A stretch of DNA of 64,000 nucleotides, taken from NCBI RefSeq assembly GCF_029688925.1, contig NZ_JARUKY010000001.1:1-64000 (forward strand). The letters are read 5' to 3'. The translations under genes were made by a program, and so were the position numbers. Under the pieces are notes generated by a model. The model was not told the DNA's origin, did not search any database, and saw nothing but the letters and a program-made list of their open reading frames with translations. Position 1 is the first letter of the stretch. Each line of letters starts with the position of its first letter. Source of the stretch: Evansella sp. AB-P1. Lineage in GTDB: Bacteria; Bacillota; Bacilli; Bacillales; Salisediminibacteriaceae. This document shows, one piece after another, positions 52,963-60,587 of the stretch.

Positions 52963-53859
52963 TCATTTTATATATGATAATTTTGCAATTGCATCATGCA
53001 TATGAATAGATTCCTCGTTCCTACATTCTACCGTAAAAGATTTTATTTCTTCTTTTTCATACAAATCGGCTCCCACTAAACGAACAATGTCTTCTACAAA
53101 ACGAGGGTTTTCATATGCATGTTCCGTTACAGACTTTTCATCTGGCCTTTTTAATACAGGATACAACATGGAGCTTGCATTTGATTCTGCAGCTTTAAGT
53201 AAATCTACTTTCCAATCTTGTGTTAATTCAAAGGGATTAAAGAAGGCTGCCTTAATGGTCACGTATCCTCGTTGATTGTGTGCACTGTATTCGCTTATTT
53301 CTTTTGAACAAGGACATAGAGTTGTAACAGCAACTTTTAATTTAACTTCATGGTTAAATCCATTATCTTGATCAAATGTTACGTTTATACCAATTTCAGC
53401 ATGTGCTAAACCATCTTTCTTTAATAAAGGACTTATCCTATTAAAAAACCATGGAAAACGTACACTAATTTCAGCACTTTTTTGTTCCATTCTTTCTGTT
53501 AGTTTCTTGACGAAAGAATACAAGTTTTCTAAATCTAGAACAAATCCCTCAACATGGTACTCTTGAAGTAATTCCGTAAGGCGGCTCATATTAATACCTT
53601 TATTAAACTGCTGCAATCCTGTTGTTAATGAGAATGTTCCAATTGTAGTTTGTGTTTTGGGGTCATAACTAGATTGAACAATGACTGGGTGTTTTGCATT
53701 ACATATACCTACGGAGTCAAGAGAGAATAAAAAATCATTCGGTGTATTTTGAAGATCAGTCATGTCTTCTTTATTTATAGGCTTGTTTCCAATTATAGGA
53801 GGTACGGATCCAAATCTTTTATGACGTTCTTTTTTACTAGGTAAGTACTTCTTATTCAT
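52963..53859 (-). CDS. folE2: GTP cyclohydrolase IB (zinc-independent FolE2)
   Basis: A 298-residue FolE2: 'RFGSVPP' near the N-terminus, 'VGICNAKHPVIVQS', the metal-site 'VTTLCPCSKEISEYSAHNQRGYVTI' (split; Cys) and 'TEHAYENPRFVEDIVRLV'. It makes dihydroneopterin triphosphate from GTP using manganese or iron instead of zinc and replaces the zinc enzyme FolE when zinc is short; B. subtilis YciA is the Zur-controlled relative. Zur box 19 bases before ATG 53859; AAGGGGATAT is the ribosome site. Confidence 0.95.
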   Translation of the reverse strand: MNKKYLPSKKERHKRFGSVPPIIGNKPINKEDMTDLQNTPNDFLFSLDSVGICNAKHPVIVQSSYDPKTQTTIGTFSLTTGLQQFNKGINMSRLTELLQEYHVEGFVLDLENLYSFVKKLTERMEQKSAEISVRFPWFFNRISPLLKKDGLAHAEIGINVTFDQDNGFNHEVKLKVAVTTLCPCSKEISEYSAHNQRGYVTIKAAFFNPFELTQDWKVDLLKAAESNASSMLYPVLKRPDEKSVTEHAYENPRFVEDIVRLVGADLYEKEEIKSFTVECRNEESIHMHDAIAKLSYIK

Positions 53860-53877
53860 AGTAATATCCCCTTTAAT

Positions 53878-53898
53878 AAATAGTAATCATTACAATTT
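53878..53898 (-). promoter_or_regulatory. Zur box of folE2
   Basis: Arms AAATAGTAAT and ATTACAATTT around a central C, just upstream of folE2. Confidence 0.92.
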
Positions 53899-54052
53899 AA
53901 TTATTATACCAGTTCTTTAACGGAAAATCTTTGACTAAGCTCATGTTTACATAAAATATAGGTGTCCATTATTAAAGAAGTAACTGAAATTTAGTTAAGA
54001 ATTTGAGTATATACATTTGACCAAGAACATAAAAACAATTACAATAACATAC

Positions 54053-54073
54053 AAATAGTAATAATTACTATTT
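54053..54073 (+). promoter_or_regulatory. Zur box of the SufU-like gene
   Basis: A perfect 10-1-10 palindrome with arms AAATAGTAAT and ATTACTATTT, 67 bases before the ATG. Confidence 0.93.
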
Positions 54074-54139
54074 AAGGTGGTTGACTTTGCAATTGGTAAA
54101 GTATATGAAGCAGTATTTTGAAATGAAAGGAGATAGGAT

Positions 54140-54589
54140 ATGCTGGATGATTTATACAAAAAAATAGTCATAGAGCATGCCAAATATAGACGTAATCACA
54201 AGAAGTTAGATGGAGAGAATGTAAGAAAGGTCCATTATAAAAATCCTACATGTGGAGATGTCATTACATTATACCTACAATTACAAGGGGAAGAAATTAA
54301 GGATGTAACCTTCGAAGGGGAGGGATGCAGTATTAGTATGGCTTCCGCCTCTATGATGACAGAGCTAATTAAAAATAAGGATTTAAGAAATGTCTCAATT
54401 ATAAGGAATGAATTCGAGCATTTAATACGTGAGGGGAAAGAACCACTTGGTGATATTGATCTTGGGGATGCGATGTCATTACAGGGAGTATACAAATTAA
54501 GAGCCCGTCATAACTGTGCTTTAATGGCTTGGCAAGCATTGGATAAACTATTATCGGATGTAAGTGCTTATAAAGGAATTGAGAAATAG
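54140..54589 (+). CDS. SufU-like sulfur-transfer/zinc protein (NifU-N fold)
   Basis: A 149-residue SufU/IscU-fold protein. 'LYKKIVIEHAKYRRNHKKL', 'NPTCGDVITLYL' (Cys, Asp), 'GEGCSISMASASMM' (Cys) and 'RHNCALMAWQAL' (Cys) are the four zinc/sulfur ligand blocks of SufU. In Bacillus, housekeeping SufU is a zinc-dependent sulfurtransferase encoded in the suf operon; this copy stands alone beside COG0523 genes and behind a Zur box, so it is a paralogue for zinc limitation. It keeps all ligands, so it may receive zinc preferentially or use another metal. AAAGGAGAT precedes ATG 54140. Confidence 0.87.
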   Translation: MLDDLYKKIVIEHAKYRRNHKKLDGENVRKVHYKNPTCGDVITLYLQLQGEEIKDVTFEGEGCSISMASASMMTELIKNKDLRNVSIIRNEFEHLIREGKEPLGDIDLGDAMSLQGVYKLRARHNCALMAWQALDKLLSDVSAYKGIEK

Positions 54590-54637
54590 GCAGTGCTTTA
54601 TAAAATTCTCTTAAAGAAAAGTAATTTTTTACACGAT

Positions 54638-54658
54638 AAATCGTAATGATTATTATTT
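54638..54658 (+). promoter_or_regulatory. Zur box of the cobW/ferredoxin operon
   Basis: Arms AAATCGTAAT and ATTATTATTT around a central G, 36 bases before the ATG at 54694. Confidence 0.85.
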
Positions 54659-54693
54659 TCATGAGATGAAATTTTAAATAGGAGGAATTACAA

Positions 54694-55680
54694 ATGAGTA
54701 AAAATGATAAGATCCCTGTTACGGTTTTAACTGGATATTTAGGAGCCGGAAAAACAACATTATTAAACTATATGTTAAGTGCCGATCATGGGAAAAAGAT
54801 TGCGGTTATTGTTAATGAATTCGGAGAAGTAGGCATTGATAACCAATTAGTAGTTGGTGCCGATGAAGAAATCTTTGAAATGAACAATGGGTGTATTTGT
54901 TGTACAGTACGAGGAGATTTGATTCGTATTTTACATGAATTGAAAGAAAAAAGAAGTGATCGTAAGGAAGAACTAGAATTTGACCGCATCGTTATTGAAA
55001 CAACTGGACTTGCAGATCCAGGTCCTGTTGCTCAAACCTTTTTTGTAGATCCTTCTATATCTGAATATTATCATTTAGATTCCATCGTTACTGTAGTGGA
55101 TTCCTATCATGCCCATGATCAGTTAGACAGATCACACGAAGCGCAAGAACAAATTGCTTTTGCAGATGTACTCTTACTAAACAAGATAGATTTAGTAAGT
55201 GCAGAAGAAATAACGATATTAGAAAACAGATTAAAGAGGATGAATCCATCTGCCACCATTCAATATGGAGAGCACAGTCATGTGGATTTAGATAAACTTC
55301 TTGATTTATATTCCTTTGATTTAGATAAAAAGCTTGAAATAGCACCTAATTTTCTAAATGACCGACACCATCATCATGATGACCATGTCAAAGCTATTGT
55401 CTTAAGAACAGATAAACCATTAAATCTTAAAAAAGTAGAAATGTGGATGGATACAGTGATTAAAATACTTGGACCTAGTATGTACCGTTATAAAGGAATA
55501 TTTAACATAGATAATTTAGATAAAAGAGTAGTGTTTCAAGGCGTTCATATGCTTTTTGCTGGACATGCAGATAGACACTGGAGATCAAATGAAAAACGAA
55601 CAAGTGAAATGGTGGTAATAGGTACAGATTTAGATGAAAAGTGGTTCCAAGAACAATTTGAAAAATGCACTTCAGCTTAA
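54694..55680 (+). CDS. COG0523 GTPase
   Basis: A 328-residue P-loop GTPase: '[17 protein letters not shown]', 'NNGCICCTVRGDL' (CxCC), 'VIETTGLADPGPVAQTF', 'LLNKIDLV', a short His loop 'NDRHHHHDDHVKA' before the CobW C-domain, then 'YRYKGIFNID' and 'HADRHW'. Typical of the general YjiA-like branch of COG0523. TAGGAGG precedes ATG 54694. Operon with the ferredoxin-like gene 15 bp downstream. Confidence 0.92.
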   Translation: MSKNDKIPVTVLTGYLGAGKTTLLNYMLSADHGKKIAVIVNEFGEVGIDNQLVVGADEEIFEMNNGCICCTVRGDLIRILHELKEKRSDRKEELEFDRIVIETTGLADPGPVAQTFFVDPSISEYYHLDSIVTVVDSYHAHDQLDRSHEAQEQIAFADVLLLNKIDLVSAEEITILENRLKRMNPSATIQYGEHSHVDLDKLLDLYSFDLDKKLEIAPNFLNDRHHHHDDHVKAIVLRTDKPLNLKKVEMWMDTVIKILGPSMYRYKGIFNIDNLDKRVVFQGVHMLFAGHADRHWRSNEKRTSEMVVIGTDLDEKWFQEQFEKCTSA

Positions 55681-55695
55681 GAAGGGGGATTTAAA

Positions 55696-56088
55696 TTGGC
55701 TACATGGGATTTAAGGGATACCCAGCATCATTTATTAATTTGTAATGGAGGAAGTTGTACGCAAGCAGGAGCTGAGCAATTAGTTCAGGCTGTTAGAACT
55801 GAAATTGGAAAAAAGGGATTGGATGATAGAATACATACGTCTAGAACACTCTGTAATGGGCGGTGTCAAGACAAATGTGTTTTAATTTCCTACCCAGATG
55901 GCTATTGGTATAAGGAGATGACAAGTGAAGACGTTCCTGAGTTTATTGAATCGTTAATAACAGGTGAATTGATGGAAGAGAAATTAAGTCTTTCATTTAA
56001 TGGAAATGGATTTCAGCCTACAAAAGGTACTTTTATCGGTCTAGAAAAAGAGAGAGAGACAGTTGAGAAAGTCTCAAAGAAGTTATAA
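55696..56088 (+). CDS. thioredoxin-like [2Fe-2S] ferredoxin family protein
   Basis: A 130-residue protein. 'HHLLICNGGSCTQAGAEQL' (C-x4-C) and 'SRTLCNGRCQDKCVLISYPDG' (C-x3-C-x3-C) match thioredoxin-fold [2Fe-2S] ferredoxins, with an extension of ~40 residues at the C-terminus. TTG 55696 has GAAGGGGGA 6 bases upstream. It follows a Zur-controlled COG0523 gene, so it is expressed under zinc limitation; its five cysteines could bind an Fe-S cluster or zinc. Role unknown. Confidence 0.82.
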   Translation: MATWDLRDTQHHLLICNGGSCTQAGAEQLVQAVRTEIGKKGLDDRIHTSRTLCNGRCQDKCVLISYPDGYWYKEMTSEDVPEFIESLITGELMEEKLSLSFNGNGFQPTKGTFIGLEKERETVEKVSKKL

Positions 56089-56861
56089 GAATACGGTATT
56101 GAAATCAAAAAGAAGTAGGTATATGCTACTCAATTTGGGCAAATACAACGACACGATTCTATCTACGATAACCAATAAAGCCATGTCGAGTGTGAACAAC
56201 GCCAACAGGCGTTTTGCTTGAAATTGCTAACATTGAGATAATATTATTGGAGGTTTTTCATAAGTTGATCAAAATTGTGGAAGCCTCTTTTTTATAAAAA
56301 GAATAAATAGATTCTTACTCTTTGGCTTCTACCTTAAAATACTCTGATTGATTAGGTTTTCTTCTAATGTATTAGATTCAGCTAATGTTTTTTATAGATT
56401 GATTGATTTCCTAATCAGCATCCTTTCTGCTACTTTTAATGAAAATTTTGATGAGGGAAATTAGTTATATATTGCATTTCTCTTAATGTTAACCTTTTTG
56501 CTTCTTTCTCAATAGACCAAAACTTCGAACAAACGGAAGTAGTTCATCTAGATATTTAACATTTAAGTTTGCTATGATGTTAATATATTTTGTTTACTAA
56601 TAAGGGTTATATGTTTTCTTAACAATCTTATTAAAATTTCAGGAAATTCAGACTCACACAAAAATAGATATAATTTCTGCTGTTCAACTGATCAAACTCT
56701 TATATTGCGTGAATAACGAGTTATTTTCTCTAGCAAAAAAGCATTTATATTAACACAATTTATGAATTCCGACATAAAACTGCTTATTTTTTATGGTATA
56801 ATTTTATTTTAAATAAAAGGTAAAGGGGTAAATGGCTTTTTTCATTTTTTATAGGCCATAA
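56089..56861. other. 770-bp intergenic region before the agr-like locus
   Basis: No intact gene. A relic near 56137-56220 reads 'TITNKAMSSVNNANRRFA'. TGCTAACATTGAG (56225) with a hairpin (GAGG...CCTC, 56249-56289) and T-run follows, the fourth copy of that motif. The last part is AT-rich, with a 10-codon frame (56832-56861) that ends in TAA directly in front of, and in frame with, the kinase ATG. Confidence 0.45.
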
Positions 56862-57707
56862 ATGATCTGTGTTATGAATATAATCACTGTAGTACTTATC
56901 GTTCTAATTCAATTATTATTAGTTTTCATGGCTATTATTTCAATTGTAGTCTTAAAGGATGATGTACTTGATATCATTGGAATCCCAATTCACTTGATTT
57001 TTGTAGTTTTGTTAAATGTTATTTCATTATACATATTAGGGAAAATTTATAAACGTGAGGAGAAACGAAAAGTTTATAATGCAGAATTAACTCACATTCA
57101 AGAGTTTCGATCTTTAGTTGCTTCTGTCCGATCTGAACGCCATGACCTAAATAATCACTTAACGGTGATTTCTGGTCTAATGAAAATAAATAACTATGAT
57201 GCTGCTAATAAATATATCCAAGATATGATTGGAGATATTCGGATTAATAGTAAAGCATTAACAATTAAAAACCCCACTCTTGCTTCAATACTATATTCTA
57301 AAATGGATAAGTACCAAAGGGAAATGGTACCATTTGAGGTTAATATAACAAATGAAGAAATTGTTACTGTAATTTCTTCTACTGATTTAATAAGGTTAAT
57401 TAGCAACTTGCTTGATAACGCCTATGAAGCGACAGTCGAACTACCTATTGAAGATCGTAAAATCCAATTAGAAATTCATAAAGTCAATGAAAAGGTGAAA
57501 ATATCTGTTCAAAATACATCTATTTTGAACGAGATTACTGAAAACCACTTTAAACAGGGTTATTCTACCAAAGCTAATTCTGACAGGGGATATGGCTTAG
57601 CAATAGTCCAAGAAATTACTGGGAAATACAATGGTTCATTAGTAATTAGTTCGAATGATAGTTTAATAATTTTTGAAATTACTTTTCCGATGGGGTTGGA
57701 AAAATGA
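56862..57707 (+). CDS. AgrC-like sensor histidine kinase, short
   Basis: A 281-residue kinase: only two membrane spans (residues ~5-30 and ~38-62), a coiled linker, a Spo0B-like phosphoacceptor 'SERHDLNNHLTVISGLM' (His near 94) and a GHKL ATPase with 'SNLLDNAYEAT' (N-box) and 'RGYGLAIVQEITGKYNG' (G-box). Typical AgrC has six to seven spans, so the input domain is unusually small. No clear Shine-Dalgarno; the preceding in-frame TAA at 56859-56861 could mean coupling to a leader peptide or a truncated N-terminus. Overlaps agrB by 4 bases. No response-regulator gene is adjacent. Confidence 0.82.
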   Translation: MICVMNIITVVLIVLIQLLLVFMAIISIVVLKDDVLDIIGIPIHLIFVVLLNVISLYILGKIYKREEKRKVYNAELTHIQEFRSLVASVRSERHDLNNHLTVISGLMKINNYDAANKYIQDMIGDIRINSKALTIKNPTLASILYSKMDKYQREMVPFEVNITNEEIVTVISSTDLIRLISNLLDNAYEATVELPIEDRKIQLEIHKVNEKVKISVQNTSILNEITENHFKQGYSTKANSDRGYGLAIVQEITGKYNGSLVISSNDSLIIFEITFPMGLEK

Positions 57708-58327
57708 TCAGTTATGTTAGTGAAAAGATCGCCCAAACGTTAAGTACTTATGTTGATAGAGCAGCTGAAGTTGATTATATTCGTTATGGGGTCGAAATTT
57801 TAATTAGGGGAACTATTAAAATCACAGTTTTACTTTTAGCAGCGTATTTATTAGATTTATTTTTTCCAATGCTCTCTGTTCTGCTTACGTTTATCATTTT
57901 TCGATTTTTAACAGGGGGGCATCATTATTCTACATACCTCCGTTGCTTGATTGCAGGCCTTATTATCATGCTATTAATTTCTTTTATCTCGATCAAATTA
58001 GCCTTTTTCATAGATTTTCTAGGAATTTTAACTTTGTTATGTTTTTCTGTTTTGGTTGGTCTATTTTTATCTTATAAATATGCCCCATCCAATCATTTTT
58101 ACAAAAAAATGACTGAGAGTCAGAAAAAGAAGCTTAAAAAATACTCACTAGCAGCTATTCTTATTTGGGGTTTACTAATCTATAGCCTAATTCTGACCTC
58201 TTATTCAACTGAAATTGTTTTAGCTTCACTTTTTGGCTTTTTATTTCAAATAGGAACTATACATCCATATTCTTATTTGATAGTTAATAAAGTTGAACTA
58301 ATACTAGAAAGGAGGAAAAACACTTGA
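57704..58327 (+). CDS. agrB: AgrB-type autoinducer-processing protease
   Basis: A 207-residue membrane endopeptidase that cleaves and cyclises AgrD. Five or six spans; catalytic His74 and Cys81 lie in 'RFLTGGHHYSTYLRC', the same 7-residue spacing as His77/Cys84 of S. aureus AgrB. ATG overlaps the kinase stop; its own stop overlaps the AgrD start (TTGA). Gene order kinase-agrB-agrD differs from staphylococcal agrBDCA. Confidence 0.92.
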   Translation: MISYVSEKIAQTLSTYVDRAAEVDYIRYGVEILIRGTIKITVLLLAAYLLDLFFPMLSVLLTFIIFRFLTGGHHYSTYLRCLIAGLIIMLLISFISIKLAFFIDFLGILTLLCFSVLVGLFLSYKYAPSNHFYKKMTESQKKKLKKYSLAAILIWGLLIYSLILTSYSTEIVLASLFGFLFQIGTIHPYSYLIVNKVELILERRKNT

Positions 58328-58452
58328 AAAAATTCGCTAAAATTATTGTTGGCTTTGTAGTAACGTGTATTGTATTTATAGCAAAAGCTGAGGTAACTAC
58401 AGCATCTTCTAGTCTACTATATCAACCTAAACTACCTAAGGATAATGAGTAA
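58324..58452 (+). CDS. agrD: AgrD-like cyclic-peptide autoinducer precursor (Ser instead of Cys)
   Basis: A 42-residue precursor: amphipathic N-terminal leader (MKKFAKIIVGFVVTCIVFIA), then 'TTASSSLLYQPKLPKDNE', whose 'QPKLPK' corresponds to the conserved EPEVPK-type recognition tail. The usual ring cysteine is absent at the expected place and replaced by serines, so the product would be a lactone rather than thiolactone. The mature peptide would lie around ASSSLLY; exact ends unknown. TTG start 8 bases after AAAGGAGGA, overlapping the agrB stop. Confidence 0.85.
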   Translation: MKKFAKIIVGFVVTCIVFIAKAEVTTASSSLLYQPKLPKDNE

Positions 58453-58979
58453 ACATAATAATTTACTTTAACAGTAGCTCTCATGATATAATGCAATTTT
58501 ATTATCCTAGAAACTCTATAGGAGCCATTGGTTTAGTTACTTTTATTATCGTTTCCCAGAAGCTTTTTTAATGCTGTTATTTCATTTGAACAAATTGTAG
58601 AGAGTCCTTGGTTAGGTTTTTTAGCTGGAGTTATGACTGTACATATCACCTTATTAGTCAGTCTGCTAGTTGTACGAAAGTTTAAGTTAACAATTGGATT
58701 CCTTTATTAAAGTAAACGACAAATTGTACAAGGTGGTCAAATTAATTTTTCCTATTAGTTTGGCCCTTTTTCAATAATTATACTTCTTTGAAGCACGTTC
58801 TCACCAATAGTTTGACTAGTCTAACTATACATTTGTACCACTACTATTTTTCATATAATATAGCTTCAAAAAGGATTTGTAGATTTATCGGGAATTATCG
58901 TCGAATCCATTAACAGTCCTTCATGCCTTCTATAAAATGATGGATGTTGTTTAATTCACTTCAAAGCAGGAGAATAGTT
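58453..58979. other. 530-bp decayed region after agrD
   Basis: A frame near 58570-58710 reads 'SPWLGFLAGVMTVHITLLV', a membrane-protein relic with frameshifts. No AgrA-type regulator or complete gene. No clear terminator. Confidence 0.45.
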
Positions 58980-59147
58980 ATGGAAAAAGAGTACTTAAAG
59001 ATAGAGTTGGAATACAAAATTGAAACATTTCGGATTTGTATGATTTTTTTAGCTCAATCAAAAGGATTTAACCATCCTGATACTATAAAATGTAGTCAAG
59101 AGCTAGATGTTCTATTAAATAAATACCAACGGAGTGAAGGGACATGA
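58980..59147 (+). CDS. Spo0E-like aspartyl-phosphate phosphatase
   Basis: A 55-residue Spo0E-family protein: 'LKIELEYKIETFRICMIFLA' helix, then the signature 'IKCSQELDVLLNKYQ' with SQELD. Known members dephosphorylate Spo0A~P or related regulators and delay sporulation. ATG 58980 after GCAGGAGA; the frame extends upstream to 58944 without a site. Confidence 0.88.
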   Translation: MEKEYLKIELEYKIETFRICMIFLAQSKGFNHPDTIKCSQELDVLLNKYQRSEGT

Positions 59148-59179
59148 AAGATTATTTGATAACAATATCAGTTGGTGTT

Positions 59180-59509
59180 TTAATTGTTATTTTTAATGGG
59201 TTTTTTATAAGCTTTAACTTCGTATTTACTTACCTCAATATCTAGGATGTGGTCTGGTTTTGGTTTGTTTCTATTGGCTTTATGTCCTGCAATATGTGCG
59301 TCGCTTTTTTCCCACTTCTTTCAATATTCCTCCGATTCCCATGTGATAAGAATAGCAACCTCTTCCTCTCCTTTTGTCCCTTTTTTCACCATAATCTTTA
59401 GGTCCACAAATCCTTCCTGCTCCTCAATAATGCCTGGTCTGCTGAATCTGTCGATAACTTGCTTTGCATTCCCTTCTTTTACTGTCACTTTTCTTAATTG
59501 TATGAACAT
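59180..59509 (-). pseudogene. IsdG/HmoA-type heme monooxygenase with in-frame TGA
   Basis: Read from ATG 59509: 'MFIQLRKVTVKEGNAKQVID', 'EQEGFVDLKIMVKKG', 'VAILITWESEEY', then TGA (59321-59323), then uninterrupted 'KKWEKSDAHIAGHKANRNK' and 'ILDIEVSKYEVKAYKK' to TAA at 59180. Apart from the TGA, where relatives have Trp or a similar residue, the 109-residue frame is complete, including the heme-ligand His in 'DAHIAGHK'. Probably a recent nonsense mutation or a sequencing error. Such enzymes release iron from heme; a Fur-box iron transporter lies 1 kb away. Confidence 0.8.
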
Positions 59510-59804
59510 GTTTTTATCCCCAATCTTTTTCTATAGATCTTATCAGGAGAACGTTCCTGTACTATCCGAATCTGTAAATAATTGATCTGTCTTTCTACTG
59601 CATTATTACTGGAAACCTGTTTTGTAAATTTCTCTTTGCGAAGGTCTAGACTCATGGTTTACTTGTTTCCTATTTTTCACTAAAAGATTTTTTACGTAGA
59701 ACATGCAAGTTTTTTCCGTTGTAAAACCTTCATTTATGTAATGCTTAAGGTTATTCATATCGTGTATAATAAATTATAGAATATATTTAGGATTGAGGGA
59801 GTAT
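59510..59804. other. intergenic region between isdG-like and marR genes
   Basis: No gene seen. GTGTATAATAAATTATAG near 59762 includes a TATAAT that may be the -10 of the marR promoter. Confidence 0.4.
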
Positions 59805-60272
59805 ATGGATTATAGCAAATATATATTATCCAATTCGATTGGGTATCAAATATCGACTACAGCAAGATTAGTCAATAATCGTTTGAATTCTAATTTCAAA
59901 GAAAAGGATTATCCAGTGAATCATGAACAATATTCAATCATGATTCAGTTATGGGTAGAGGATGGATTAACTCAAAGTAAACTTTCTACATTAACAGGAA
60001 GAGATCAAGCAAATGTTTCAAAGATCATCAATAGTCTAGTAAAAAGTGAATTAGTAACGAGAGTTCCGCATCCTGTAGATAAAAGAAATAATTTAATATT
60101 TTTGACAACAAAAGGTAAGAAAATGCAAATTGGCTTGATAGAACAAGCGGTAAAGACGATAAAAGAAATTTCTGATGGGATTGACCCCAAAGATATGAAA
60201 ACATTTTTGGAAGTATTAAGTAAGGTAAACGAAAATTTAACGAATCATGAATTCAATGTGAAAGAAACATGA
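59805..60272 (+). CDS. MarR-family transcriptional regulator
   Basis: A 155-residue winged-helix regulator: 'LNSNFKEKDYPVNHEQYSIM', 'GLTQSKLSTLTGRDQANVSKIINSLVKSELVTRVPHPVDKRNNLIFLTTKGKK' (split at residues ~55-107) is the HTH and wing. ATG 59805 follows TGAGGGAG. Located beside the iron transporter operon, separated by a terminator; target and ligand unknown. Confidence 0.88.
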   Translation: MDYSKYILSNSIGYQISTTARLVNNRLNSNFKEKDYPVNHEQYSIMIQLWVEDGLTQSKLSTLTGRDQANVSKIINSLVKSELVTRVPHPVDKRNNLIFLTTKGKKMQIGLIEQAVKTIKEISDGIDPKDMKTFLEVLSKVNENLTNHEFNVKET

Positions 60273-60280
60273 CGGAAACG

Positions 60281-60319
60281 CCTAGCAGTGGTAAACGGAA
60301 AGCTGCTAGGTGTTTTTTT
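60281..60319 (+). terminator. terminator after marR
   Basis: Stem CCTAGCAG/CTGCTAGG (60281-60288 with 60303-60310) followed by TGTTTTTTT. Confidence 0.85.
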
Positions 60320-60435
60320 GTCTTAAAATGCTTGTTTGAAACAAACGTTTATATCATTCTAAAACAAAAGTCAATCTCTGTATACGTTTAACTGATAAAA
60401 AATACTTGTTGGCACAATTAATTTATATTTTCTCA

Positions 60436-60465
60436 TTGACAATCATTATCAATTAGTAATATACT
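60436..60465 (+). promoter_or_regulatory. promoter of the siderophore transporter operon
   Basis: TTGACA (60436-60441), 18 bases, TATACT (60460-60465). A Fur box overlaps the -35 region. Confidence 0.7.
60437..60451 (+). promoter_or_regulatory. Fur box 1
   Basis: TGACAATCATTATCA, one mismatch from the 7-1-7 consensus TGATAATNATTATCA, overlapping the -35. Confidence 0.85.
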
Positions 60466-60478
60466 GTAACAGTGGTAA

Positions 60479-60493
60479 AGATAATCATTATCA
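60479..60493 (+). promoter_or_regulatory. Fur box 2
   Basis: AGATAATCATTATCA, one mismatch from the Fur 7-1-7 consensus, just downstream of the probable transcription start. Confidence 0.85.
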
Positions 60494-60537
60494 ATTAGAA
60501 GTTGAAAGACTCCTAGATTATTTTTTAAACCTTACAT

Positions 60538-60552
60538 TGATAATGATTATTA
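60538..60552 (+). promoter_or_regulatory. Fur box 3
   Basis: TGATAATGATTATTA, one mismatch from the consensus, 36 bases before the first permease gene. Confidence 0.8.
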
Positions 60553-60587
60553 CTTTCATTTATTGGCGTAGAGAGCAGGGTTAGAAT

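Noticed and set aside
59144-59245. A 33-residue hydrophobic plus-strand ORF starting at the ATGA overlap with the Spo0E-like stop
   Set aside because: It is antisense to the conserved C-terminus of the IsdG-type frame (ILDIEVSKYEVKAYKK), which explains the sequence better; it has no ribosome site of its own beyond the end of the upstream gene.
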